Below, one piece after another: positions 1 to 6,621 of a DNA stretch of 7,311 bases (positions within the stretch are counted from its first letter, which is position 1; each line of letters opens with the position of its first letter). The DNA lies in assembly GCA_010092805.1 (NCBI GenBank), contig JAADYY010000165.1, positions 1-7,311 on the forward strand. Direction: 5' to 3'. A program made the position numbers and the translations under genes. Origin of the DNA: Chloroflexota bacterium (GTDB lineage: Bacteria; Chloroflexota; Anaerolineae; Aggregatilineales; Phototrophicaceae). Below the pieces are notes generated by a model. The model was given only the letters and a program-made list of their open reading frames with translations, was not told where the DNA came from and made no database searches.

Positions 1-382
1 TCAACCAGCCAACGCGATAGGCACGCCTCCTTAACTATGTGGCTGTGGGTTGGTGCGGGCAGGTGTCAACACGCAGACGCCACAAAGGCGTGGCAGCAAA
101 ACACAAACTAACCGTTGAGGTGGTTGAAACACACGTACAGCACAACGCGCCGGGCATAAACAAACATTTCGTCAACGCATCGGCTGGGCTGCGAAACAAG
201 CGATTTTAAACCAAAGGCTAGTTTGTTGTTTCAAAACTGTTGCTAACAAATGCCCTGTACCAAAAATCTTATAGCAGTATCCCTTTAAGAATACTGAGGT
301 ATATTATATACAATCCGGGCCGTTCTGCAACCAATGCGTTGATACAGCGGCGGTGTGTTTGTACGCCGCTGCATGGCAATCG
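1..382. other. Intergenic left end, no supported gene
   Basis: No reading frame here resembles a known protein, and I see no tRNA or rRNA pattern. The stretch, especially about 200-310, is visibly richer in A/T than the flanking genes. It holds several small signals. An AAGGAGG-like Shine-Dalgarno match lies on the minus strand at 26-32, followed only by a seven-codon frame from GTG at 24 to TGA at 1-3. A TTGACA hexamer lies on the minus strand at 64-69. A 13-bp AT palindrome at 299-311 contains TATAAT on the minus strand (303-308). Hairpins lie just downstream of the cupin gene (345-371, 375-390). It is most likely the 3' trailer of the operon plus the spacer to the next locus. Confidence 0.6.
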
Positions 383-390
383 TCATTGCC
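345..390 (-). terminator. Tandem hairpins at the end of the cupin gene, possible terminator
   Basis: Two inverted repeats follow one another at the 3' end of the last gene. The first (375-380 pairing with 385-390, GGCAAT/ATTGCC, 4-nt loop) overlaps the cupin stop codon. The second (345-352 with 364-371, CAGCGGCG/CGCCGCTG, 11-nt loop) lies just beyond. No run of U follows on the minus-strand RNA, so this is not a canonical intrinsic terminator. It could protect the 3' end or assist Rho-dependent termination. Confidence 0.3.
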
Positions 391-790
391 CCGCCGGGAT
401 GATTTGGACGGAGGGATCTTCGCGCAGCACGGCCTCGGCTCCGGCGGGGGCATATACCACCACAAGTACCATCGGCGCTGTGCCGCTGTTGATCGTCGAG
501 TGATAAATTCCCTTTGGAATCCAGATGCACGCCCCCGCTGTGACTGTCACTGGTGCCTGATCGTCGAGCATTTGCTGCCCCTCGCCGGAGACGACGTAGA
601 TCACTTCATCGGCGGTGGGGTGGTTGTGGCGCACATGGCCTTTGCCGGGTTCCAGCGTGACATGCCCGAAGCTGAAGCTGGTCGCCCCGGTGACCCGTTC
701 CTCACTCAGCATCCGGATCTTGCCCCAATCAAACGACAGGGTATCGACATCGTTGTTGTAGGTGATGTAACAATCATTGAATTTCTGCAT
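383..790 (-). CDS. Small single-domain cupin protein
   Basis: A 135-residue cupin that would form one small beta-barrel with a metal site. Both signature motifs are complete. Motif 1 (G-x5-HxH-x4-E-x6-G) spans about residues 49-69, with His55, His57 and Glu62. Motif 2 (G-x5-PxG-x2-H-x3-N) spans about 86-101, with His97. These are the usual four metal ligands, so it should bind a divalent metal and could be an isomerase, epimerase, dioxygenase or pure binding protein; the sequence does not decide. There is no signal peptide, so it should be cytoplasmic. I chose the ATG at 790 because AGGTGG (794-799) lies just upstream; a TTG at 814 would add eight residues but lacks that support. It is last in the gene run, 42 bp after the TIM-barrel gene, so it probably acts on a compound in the same pathway. 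Confidence 0.9.
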   Translation of the reverse strand: MQKFNDCYITYNNDVDTLSFDWGKIRMLSEERVTGATSFSFGHVTLEPGKGHVRHNHPTADEVIYVVSGEGQQMLDDQAPVTVTAGACIWIPKGIYHSTINSGTAPMVLVVVYAPAGAEAVLREDPSVQIIPAGQ

Positions 791-832
791 GATCCACCTA
801 TTCTTGCTCAACAAGTGTATTCTGATGGCTGC

Positions 833-1666
833 TCAATCGAATTTCAGCGCTTTGAAGCGCTCGGCCTGCCCTTGAATCGCGCGCTCGGTGGGGAGCCGTT
901 CCACACTCGACGCGCCGAAGAACCCAACCACCCCCTGCGTGTGCTGGAAGATATAGGCGGCGTCTTCTGGTTCGGCAATCGGCCCACCGTGACACAACAC
1001 CAGAACCTCCGGGTTGACGGCTTGCGCCGCGTCGTGCATCGCTTGCACCCGCTGCGCCGACTCGTCGAGGGTGAGCGCAGTTGAGGCACCAATCGTGCCT
1101 TTGGTTGTCAGCCCCATGTGGGGCACCAGCACATCGGCCCCGGCTTCGGCCATCTTGCGCGCTTCTTCCGGTGTGAACACATACGGGCAGGTGAGCATAT
1201 CGAGTTCATGGGCCATGCGGATCATCTCAACTTCGAGATCATAGCCCATGTTCGTTTCTTCAAGGTTTTGCCGGAAGACGCCATCGATCAGGCCGACGGT
1301 GGGGAAATTCTGCACGCCGTCGAAGCCCATCGCTTTCAACTGCTGAAGAAACACTGGCATCAACCGAAACGGATCGGTGCCGCAGACACCCGCCAACACC
1401 AGCGTATCCTGCACGACCGGCAGGACTTCGCTCGCCATTTCGGTCACGATCTGATTGGCGTCGCCATAAGGCATCATCCCGGCCAGGCTGCCGCGCCCGG
1501 CCATCCGGTAACGCCCCGAATTGTAAATGATGATCAGGTCAACGCCGCCGCGCTCGGCGAATTTCGCTGAAATCCCGGTACCAGCCCCGGCCCCAATGAT
1601 CGGTTTGCCCGCTGCCACCTGCCCCCGCAGGCGCGCGAGCGCGTCACTCCGTGCGATGAATGGCAT
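833..1666 (-). CDS. PEP-hydrolase-like TIM-barrel protein (COG5564/PF09370 type)
   Basis: A 277-residue cytoplasmic protein matching the phosphoenolpyruvate hydrolase-like TIM-barrel family, also annotated as TIM-barrel signal transduction protein. The family is related to the PEP mutase/isocitrate lyase fold, and its reaction is not established. Visible family features are the N-terminal GAGAGTGISAK stretch (about 25-35), DLIIIYNSGRYRM (about 43-55), GVCGTDPF, a central FDGVQNFPTVGLIDG, the ADVLVPHMGLTTKG block and the C-terminal LCHGGP and GFFGASSVERLP segments. The length fits a complete single-domain member. The ATG at 1666 lies 2 bp after the TGA of the Tm-1-like gene; a TTG at 1672 would overlap that stop, so translational coupling is likely either way. 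The C-terminal half of plant Tm-1 is the same kind of domain, which ties this gene functionally to its upstream neighbour. A C-C bond lyase or hydrolase role on a keto-acid-like intermediate is inference. Confidence 0.9.
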   Translation of the reverse strand: MPFIARSDALARLRGQVAAGKPIIGAGAGTGISAKFAERGGVDLIIIYNSGRYRMAGRGSLAGMMPYGDANQIVTEMASEVLPVVQDTLVLAGVCGTDPFRLMPVFLQQLKAMGFDGVQNFPTVGLIDGVFRQNLEETNMGYDLEVEMIRMAHELDMLTCPYVFTPEEARKMAEAGADVLVPHMGLTTKGTIGASTALTLDESAQRVQAMHDAAQAVNPEVLVLCHGGPIAEPEDAAYIFQHTQGVVGFFGASSVERLPTERAIQGQAERFKALKFD

Positions 1667-1668
1667 AA

Positions 1669-2886
1669 TCAATTTGCCTTTTGTGCTGAGACCAATTGCA
1701 GCAGTCGATCTGCGAGGGCGGTGGCGAACACGGCATCGTTGATGTGCGCGTCGAGTTCGACCAATTCGACGTTGTCGCGCAAGTGCGTGCGGATCGCATC
1801 AAACAACGCCGTGTCCGCTTCCGGTGACCAGAATGCGCCGCCTTCCGCGTCTAACGCACTGACCCCCCTCAGCGGGAGCATGAGCACGGTTGGCCCCTGG
1901 GCCATGTTCAGTTTTTCAGCGATGATGCGCCCTAACTGTGCGGTTTCTGTTGGTGTCGTGCGCATCAGGGTGACGTTTTCGTTGTGCTGGTAGAGGTTGC
2001 GCGCTCTGAACTGCTCCGGGACGGTGGCCATCGACCAGAAGTTGACCATATCGAGCGCGCCGACCGACACGACCTGCGGCACGCGCTGCTGGCCCGCCGC
2101 TTCGAGGCGGTGCTCGCCCGCGGTGAGCACACCGCCGACCAACTCGTCGCACCACTCGGTGGTGGTGATGTCGGCCACACCTTCGATGAAGCCCCCGGCG
2201 ATCAGCGCTTCCATCGCGCGCCCGCCGCTGCCCGTCGCGTGGAAAACGAGCATCTCATAGCCCGCCGCTTCGACTTGTTCACGCACCTGATTCACGCAAG
2301 GGGTGGTCACGCCGAACATCGTTGCGGCGATCAGCGGCTTATCTTCGGCGGCGGGGCGTGGCTGCTCAACCGCGCCGACGATCATCCCGGCAGCGTTGGC
2401 GAGGATCTGCCGTGAGAGCTTATTCAGCCCGGCAATATCGACCACCGAATACATCATGGTGATGTCCGTCACATCGACATAGGGGGCGACATCGCCGGAC
2501 GCGACCGTGCTGACCATAATCTTCGGGACACCCACCGGGAGCGCGCGCATCCCCGCCGTTGCCATGGCGGTGCCGCCCGACCCGCCGAGGCTCAACACCC
2601 CATCGAAGCGGCCATCGGCATAAAGCTGTGGCACGAGTTTGGCCACACCCGCTGTCATGATGCGCACCGCGCCGCCGCGATCATTGGCTGCGCGCATCTG
2701 CCCAAGATCGCCGCCGCCCGCTTGTGCGACTGTCACCGCGTTGATGTCACCTTCGAGATTTGACTCGAAAATCCCCGCGTTGAGGACGAGGGTGTTCAAC
2801 CCACGCGCCTGAATCAGATCGCGCACGTAGGCGAATTCGGCACCTTTGGTGTCGAGCGTGCCGATCAATAAAATGGTCTTGCTCAA
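1669..2886 (-). CDS. Tm-1-like ATP-binding domain protein (UPF0261)
   Basis: A 405-residue protein of the UPF0261/Tm-1-like family (COG5441 type), related to the N-terminal half of the tomato Tm-1 protein that inhibits tobamovirus replication. The biochemical role in bacteria is not established; the family name reflects nucleotide binding. Diagnostic blocks are GTLDTKG near the N-terminus (9-15), LGGSGGT (100-106), PKIMVSTVASGD (121-132), DITMMYSVVDIAGLN (141-155), VFHATGSGGRAME (214-226), NVTLMRT (304-310) and LPLRGVSALD (337-346). Length and motif order look complete, with no frameshift. The start is TTG: AGGAG at 2894-2898 sits 7 bp before it, and the upstream stretch to about 2930 contains no ATG. 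It begins after a gap of about 200 bp that contains a terminator-like hairpin, so it may be expressed apart from the importer genes. It is tightly linked to the downstream TIM-barrel gene. No signal peptide or membrane segment is visible. Confidence 0.93.
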   Translation of the reverse strand: MSKTILLIGTLDTKGAEFAYVRDLIQARGLNTLVLNAGIFESNLEGDINAVTVAQAGGGDLGQMRAANDRGGAVRIMTAGVAKLVPQLYADGRFDGVLSLGGSGGTAMATAGMRALPVGVPKIMVSTVASGDVAPYVDVTDITMMYSVVDIAGLNKLSRQILANAAGMIVGAVEQPRPAAEDKPLIAATMFGVTTPCVNQVREQVEAAGYEMLVFHATGSGGRAMEALIAGGFIEGVADITTTEWCDELVGGVLTAGEHRLEAAGQQRVPQVVSVGALDMVNFWSMATVPEQFRARNLYQHNENVTLMRTTPTETAQLGRIIAEKLNMAQGPTVLMLPLRGVSALDAEGGAFWSPEADTALFDAIRTHLRDNVELVELDAHINDAVFATALADRLLQLVSAQKAN

Positions 2887-2893
2887 TTTTTAA

Positions 2894-2898
2894 CTCCT
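2894..2898 (-). promoter_or_regulatory. Shine-Dalgarno site deciding a TTG start
   Basis: AGGAG on the minus strand, 7 bp before the TTG at 2886. The spacing is ideal and there is no competing ATG nearby, which is why TTG is taken as the true start of the Tm-1-like gene. Confidence 0.8.
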
Positions 2899-2918
2899 GC
2901 GTAAATCTCTTTTAATGT

Positions 2919-2924
2919 TTTATA
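2919..2924 (-). promoter_or_regulatory. TATAAA, possible -10 element before the Tm-1-like gene
   Basis: TATAAA on the minus strand lies 32 bp before the TTG start in an AT-rich patch of an otherwise GC-rich gap, and downstream of the terminator-like hairpin. It matches the -10 consensus at five of six positions. No good -35 hexamer is seen at 16-18 bp, so this is only a candidate for an internal promoter of the Tm-1-like/TIM-barrel/cupin genes. Confidence 0.2.
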
Positions 2925-3021
2925 AGGCGGAGTGTAGCGCGTCCGTGCCTGGTTTGCCAGCGGATCGTGGGGATTGTGAAGTGCAGCGCACCGACTTGCT
3001 GCAAGATCTGCTGGTGTGGGG

Positions 3022-3074
3022 AAAACGGGGCACTCGCTGACGAAGCGTCAACAACGTCCTGCAAGTGCCCCGTT
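3022..3074 (-). terminator. Branched hairpin with short U run after the permease gene
   Basis: A perfect 11-bp inverted repeat (AACGGGGCACT at 3024-3034, AGTGCCCCGTT at 3064-3074) encloses a 29-nt loop with its own 5-bp hairpin (3038-3042 with 3046-3050). On the minus-strand RNA the structure ends in four U residues (3025-3022) followed by C residues. It starts 13 bp after the permease stop. The large loop and short U run suggest an inefficient intrinsic terminator or attenuator rather than a complete stop, which would lower expression of the three downstream genes relative to the importer. Confidence 0.5.
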
Positions 3075-3086
3075 GATATAAGGCGG

Positions 3087-4169
3087 CTATGTTGAGAAGC
3101 GTCGTCGCCGCCACTGATCGAAGATCACAACCAGAATGATCACCAACCCCTGCGTGACCTGCTGCCAGAACGAACTCACATTGAGCAGATTCAGCCCGTT
3201 GCCGAGAATTGTGGTGATCAATGCCCCGATCAGCGACCCGAACACCCCCCCTTCGCCCCCGAAGAGGTTGGTGCCCCCAATGACTACCGCCGCAATCGAG
3301 TCGAGTTCTTGCCCCTGACCCATCAGCGCGTTGGCCGAATTCAGCCGCCCAGCGAGGACGATCCCGGCGATACCCGCCAGCATCCCGGAAATCACGTAGA
3401 CGGCAACCTTCGTCCGCTCCACGCGAATGCCGGATACACGCGCCGCTTCACGGTTGCCACCAACAGCATAAATCGCACGGCCCAACGCAGTGTAACGCAG
3501 CACGTACCAAGCGATAATGACGATCACCAGCGCGACTACGGCGGGGACGGGAATGCCAAGAATCGCGCCGCTGCCCAGCCAGGTAAGCTGCTCCGGCAGC
3601 GAAGAGAGTGCTCCGGGTGCCGATGAGTAGGAGGGCACCGGCAGCCCGTCGGTGATGAGGAGCGCCAGCCCCTGAAGCGTCACCAGGGCACCCAGGGTTG
3701 TGATGAAATCGGGTATTCGCCCCCGTGTGATGATCAGGCCGTTGATCAGCCCGGCCAACGCACCGACACCGATCCCGATAGGTAGGCCGACCCAGAAATC
3801 TACCGGGCCAATGAACAAGGTTTCCGTAATTTCGATGCGCTGCGTCATCAACACGGCTGAAACCGAGGCGGATAGGGCCGCGACTGAGCCAACCGATAGA
3901 TCGATGCCTGCTGAGAGAATGACGAAGGTCTGGCCAATGGCGAGGATCGCAAGCACCGCCCCGCGCCGCAGCACATTGGTGATATTGCCTTCGGTGAGGA
4001 AGAAGGGGGTGGCGAGCGCCAGGTAGATGCACAGCAGCAGCAGCGCAATTAGGGGGCCGCCTTGCAGCAGAAACCGACGCACGACGCGCCACATGGAGTT
4101 CGTTTGCGACGGTTTCTCTTTGCGCTCTGTCGGCTCGATTGCTTGTGGATTAATGGGTTGTTCGGTCAC
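3087..4169 (-). CDS. Sugar ABC transporter permease, RbsC/CUT2 type
   Basis: A 360-residue integral membrane permease of the branched-chain amino acid/ribose-type family (BPD_transp_2 type), expected to form the homodimeric channel of a CUT2 importer in the cytoplasmic membrane. A hydrophilic N-terminal tail of about 30 residues precedes the first hydrophobic segment (about 36-57). Further hydrophobic stretches lie at about 70-107, 127-147, 157-173, 204-224, 256-275, 308-330 and 340-350. Family signatures are ILSAGIDLSVGSV (84-96), the cytoplasmic loop AVGGNREAARVSGIRVERTK (235-254), which fits the ATPase-contacting region, and IAAVVIGGTNLFGGEGGVFG (292-311). The protein ends in the basic tail RRRRFST. 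The GTG start overlaps the stop of the ATPase gene as GTGA (4 bp), strong evidence for translational coupling. The transported substrate cannot be read from the sequence. Confidence 0.95.
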   Translation of the reverse strand: MTEQPINPQAIEPTERKEKPSQTNSMWRVVRRFLLQGGPLIALLLLCIYLALATPFFLTEGNITNVLRRGAVLAILAIGQTFVILSAGIDLSVGSVAALSASVSAVLMTQRIEITETLFIGPVDFWVGLPIGIGVGALAGLINGLIITRGRIPDFITTLGALVTLQGLALLITDGLPVPSYSSAPGALSSLPEQLTWLGSGAILGIPVPAVVALVIVIIAWYVLRYTALGRAIYAVGGNREAARVSGIRVERTKVAVYVISGMLAGIAGIVLAGRLNSANALMGQGQELDSIAAVVIGGTNLFGGEGGVFGSLIGALITTILGNGLNLLNVSSFWQQVTQGLVIILVVIFDQWRRRRFST

Positions 4170-5674
4170 GATACCTGCTCCGTCGCATAGCTGGCACTGT
4201 GTAACAATTCCGCCTGTGTGGGTTTCTCGCTTGCATATTCAGCCTTGAACCGCCCATCCCGCATGACCAGAATTCGGTCGGACATGGACAGCACTTCCGG
4301 TATTTCCGAAGAAATCATGATGATCCCAATGCCATCGTTCGCCAGGCGGCGCATCAAAGCAAAGACTTCAGCCTTTGCGCCCACATCGATCCCGCGCGTG
4401 GGTTCGTCAAAGATCAGAATGCGTGCCCCGCTGTGCATCCAGCGGGCGAGCAGCACCTTTTGTTGGTTGCCCCCGCTCAAATAGCGCACAGATCGGTTCA
4501 GATCAGGGGGGCGCACCTGCAAATCTTGAATATACTTGTTGGCGGCTGACCGCTCGTCACGCAAGTTGAGCGATCTCAGCAGCGGGAGACCGCCGATCAA
4601 CGGGAGCGTGACATTCGGCGCGATGGGCTGCACAGGGATCAGGCTGCCGCGCCGATCTCGCGTCAGGTAGCCGATCCCCGCTGCGACCGCATCGCCCGGA
4701 TGATCGATCTGCACCGGTTGATTGTCGATGAAGATTGCGCCCGACTCATGGGGGAGCAGCCCAAACAGGGCGTCGGCCAATTCCGTTTGCCCCGCACCCA
4801 TCAGACCGAAGATGCCTAGAATCTCCCCCTGATGCAGTTCCAGTGTAAGCTGATACAAATGATCCTGTACCGTCAAGTTCTCAATCCGCAGCAGGGATGG
4901 GCCGGTGCGGCGTTGCGCGTCGGCGCGCTGCTCGCCGGGTTTGTGACCCACCATGAGCTGCACAACCGTATCCCGGTCAGCCGCTTCAACAGGCATCGTG
5001 CCGACCACCGCGCCATCCCGCATAACCGTGACGCGCTGCCCAATGCGGGCGACTTCGTCCAGACGATGCGAAATGTAGATGATGCCAACGGCTTGTTCGC
5101 GCAGCCGCTGGATCGTCTCGAACAAGCGGTCAACTTCCGTTTCCGACAGCGCGGAGGTGGGTTCGTCGAGCAGCAGGATTTGGCAGTCGCGGGAGAGCAC
5201 GCGCGCAATTTCGGTGAGCTGCTGTTCGGCCACGTTGAGCTGCCGGACTGGTGTGTGCGGATCAATGTGCGTCACACCCAGGCGGGCGAGGTTTTCACGT
5301 GCGATGTCGTTGGCCTGCGACCAATCGATCATGCCAAACGACCTGCGCGGCAGCCGACCGATCAGGATATTTTCGGCCACACTGAGCGCAGGCACGAGGC
5401 TGAGTTCCTGGAAGACCATGCCAATGCCGAGTTCCTGCGCTTGCTTGGGCGTCAAGTCGTCGGTTGGCTCGCCCCGAATGATGATTTGGCCACTGTCGCG
5501 GGACTCGGTGCCGCACAGCACCTTCATCAACGTGGATTTGCCCGCGCCATTTTCGCCCAGAAGCACATGGACTTCACCGGCGTGCAGATCAAAATCGACG
5601 GCTTTGAGTGCATGGACGCCGGGGAATCGTTTCTCGATTTGCTGCATTTCAAGGAGCGTTGGCTCTGATGACAT
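4166..5674 (-). CDS. Sugar ABC transporter ATPase, RbsA-type double nucleotide-binding domain
   Basis: A 502-residue fused tandem ATPase of the CUT2 class (ribose, xylose, galactose and similar importers), acting at the inner face of the membrane. Domain 1 has a full Walker A (GENGAGKST, 40-48), Q-loop (MVFQE, about 87-91), signature LNVAEQQ (146-152), Walker B (ILLLDEPTS, 166-174) and H-loop (ISHR, His203). Domain 2 has the degenerate Walker A normal for this class (GLMGAGQTEL, about 290-299), LSGGNQQK (399-406), Walker B ILIFDEPTRGIDVG (419-432) and a Ser in place of the H-loop His (ISSEIPE). One oddity is YLTRDRR (about 336-342), where RbsA relatives usually have an EDRK-like stretch. I chose the ATG at 5674 because it gives the usual family start; a TTG at 5695 adds seven residues and has no ribosome site. 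It follows the SDR gene by 112 bp and overlaps the permease gene. Confidence 0.95.
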   Translation of the reverse strand: MSSEPTLLEMQQIEKRFPGVHALKAVDFDLHAGEVHVLLGENGAGKSTLMKVLCGTESRDSGQIIIRGEPTDDLTPKQAQELGIGMVFQELSLVPALSVAENILIGRLPRRSFGMIDWSQANDIARENLARLGVTHIDPHTPVRQLNVAEQQLTEIARVLSRDCQILLLDEPTSALSETEVDRLFETIQRLREQAVGIIYISHRLDEVARIGQRVTVMRDGAVVGTMPVEAADRDTVVQLMVGHKPGEQRADAQRRTGPSLLRIENLTVQDHLYQLTLELHQGEILGIFGLMGAGQTELADALFGLLPHESGAIFIDNQPVQIDHPGDAVAAGIGYLTRDRRGSLIPVQPIAPNVTLPLIGGLPLLRSLNLRDERSAANKYIQDLQVRPPDLNRSVRYLSGGNQQKVLLARWMHSGARILIFDEPTRGIDVGAKAEVFALMRRLANDGIGIIMISSEIPEVLSMSDRILVMRDGRFKAEYASEKPTQAELLHSASYATEQVS

Positions 5675-5730
5675 GCACAAGGCTTTCTCTATCAATAACG
5701 TGAGCGGATGCCGAATGGCTGGCCCACCAC

Positions 5731-5762
5731 ACTCTAAATTTAGGGTTGCTGCAGGATGTCAA
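5731..5762 (-). promoter_or_regulatory. Candidate internal promoter/operator before the ATPase gene
   Basis: In the 112-bp gap after the SDR gene the minus strand carries an exact TTGACA (5757-5762). Ten bases downstream is a 16-bp palindrome (5731-5746) with one mismatched pair and the perfect core CTAAATTTAG (5734-5743). The palindrome covers the place where a -10 element would lie, although the hexamers there match TATAAT poorly. A flanking inverted repeat (5724-5733 with 5774-5783, one G-U pair in RNA) could alternatively make this an RNA stem-loop. Confidence 0.3.
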
Positions 5763-5786
5763 TCTATATCTGAAGTGTGGCGGTCG

Positions 5787-6548
5787 TTACTGAGCGGTGT
5801 AGCCTCCATCCACGCTCAAGACAGCGCCAGTGGTGTAACCTGCTTCGTCGCTCGCCATATAGAGGATGGCAGCGGCGATTTCGTCAGATGTGCCCAGCCG
5901 ATCCAACGGACGAACAGACTCCAGCCGCCGCCGCTCTGCCGTCGGATCAGATGCGCGGCCAAGCGCCGCTTCAACCAGCGGCGTATACGTCGTGCCGGGG
6001 CACACACAATTGACCCGAATCCCCTGTGCGGCGTGGTCGAGGGCGCAGCTCTGCGTCAACGCGATGAGCGCTGTTTTCGAGACGTTGTAGGCCACCTGAT
6101 TCTTGATGCCGACCAACCCGGCTTCAGACGACACATTCACAATCGCGCCGCCGCCTTGTGCTTGCATGATCGGGACGACGTACTTTGTGCAAAGGAACGC
6201 CCCGGTCACGTTGACCGCCATGAGTTGTTCCCAATCGGCAAGCGCGGTCATGGTGACATCGCCCTGCATGTAGACGCCAGCATTGTTGACCAGCACATCG
6301 ATGCGGCCCCACTGCTGCACATCTTCAACCATGCGCTGAATATCGGCCTCACGCGCGAGATCGGTGGCAATGAACCGAACTTCGCCCGGCCCCAAAGCGT
6401 CGATTTCGCGCTGCGCATCCGCCCCATTTGCCAAATCGCGGCTCACGAGGGCGACTGCCGCGCCCTCACGGGCGAAGGCGGCGGCGGCGGCGCGGCCAAT
6501 CCCCAGGGAGCCACCTGTCACGATCACGGTTTTGTTTTGAAAACGCAT
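5787..6548 (-). CDS. Short-chain dehydrogenase/reductase (classical SDR)
   Basis: A 253-residue classical SDR, an NAD(P)-dependent oxidoreductase with a Rossmann fold, expected to be cytoplasmic and usually tetrameric. The cofactor motif TGGSLGIG spans 11-18, Asp63 follows strand 3, and NNAG is at 88-91. The catalytic set is complete: Asn113, Ser141, Tyr154 and Lys158 (YNVSK). CPGTTYTPL follows the active site, and the C-terminus ends in the usual SVDGGYTAQ. Ser36-Arg37 at the end of strand 2, rather than an acidic residue, is more compatible with NADP(H) than NAD(H); this is inference. The ATG at 6548 is preceded by GGAAGG at 9 bp. The gene sits between the binding-protein gene and the ATPase gene, so it probably acts on the imported compound, as sugar/polyol dehydrogenases often do in such operons. 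Annotation as 3-oxoacyl-ACP reductase is possible by similarity but is not supported by context. Confidence 0.95.
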   Translation of the reverse strand: MRFQNKTVIVTGGSLGIGRAAAAAFAREGAAVALVSRDLANGADAQREIDALGPGEVRFIATDLAREADIQRMVEDVQQWGRIDVLVNNAGVYMQGDVTMTALADWEQLMAVNVTGAFLCTKYVVPIMQAQGGGAIVNVSSEAGLVGIKNQVAYNVSKTALIALTQSCALDHAAQGIRVNCVCPGTTYTPLVEAALGRASDPTAERRRLESVRPLDRLGTSDEIAAAILYMASDEAGYTTGAVLSVDGGYTAQ

Positions 6549-6572
6549 ATTGTCTGGCCTTCCAAGCGCTCA

Positions 6573-6604
6573 AGACCCGGTGGGGAAGACTCCCCACCGG
6601 GTCT
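6573..6604 (-). other. Perfect 14-bp intercistronic hairpin after the binding-protein gene
   Basis: AGACCCGGTGGGGA (6573-6586) and its exact complement TCCCCACCGGGTCT (6591-6604) flank a 4-nt loop. The hairpin starts 17 bp after the binding-protein stop. On the minus-strand RNA no U run follows, so it does not look like an ordinary intrinsic terminator. A stable hairpin at this place would protect the upstream transcript from 3' exonucleases and so keep binding-protein mRNA in excess over the membrane components. Confidence 0.7.
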
Positions 6605-6621
6605 CATGACGGGCGATGGTG

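Noticed and set aside
1..32. Shine-Dalgarno match with a seven-codon frame on the minus strand
   Set aside because: The only in-frame start (GTG) is 1 bp from the site and the frame ends almost at once, so it is not supported as a gene or leader peptide. A start left of the window would be too far away.
75..94. Short inverted repeat in the left intergenic region
   Set aside because: Only about 5 bp with competing pairings; expected by chance.
119..130. GTTGAAAC-type ending reminiscent of a CRISPR repeat
   Set aside because: It occurs once; there is no repeated unit or regular spacing nearby.
353..1084. Plus-strand open frame of 243 codons over the cupin and TIM-barrel genes
   Set aside because: It is antisense to clear genes on the other strand and has no recognisable domain.
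2920..3114. Small minus-strand frame (64 codons) in the permease/Tm-1-like gap
   Set aside because: It overlaps the permease end and the terminator-like hairpin, has no convincing ribosome site, and its translation resembles nothing known.
4832..5668. Plus-strand open frame of 278 codons over the ATPase gene
   Set aside because: It is the complement of the conserved ATPase first domain, so codon structure of that gene explains it.
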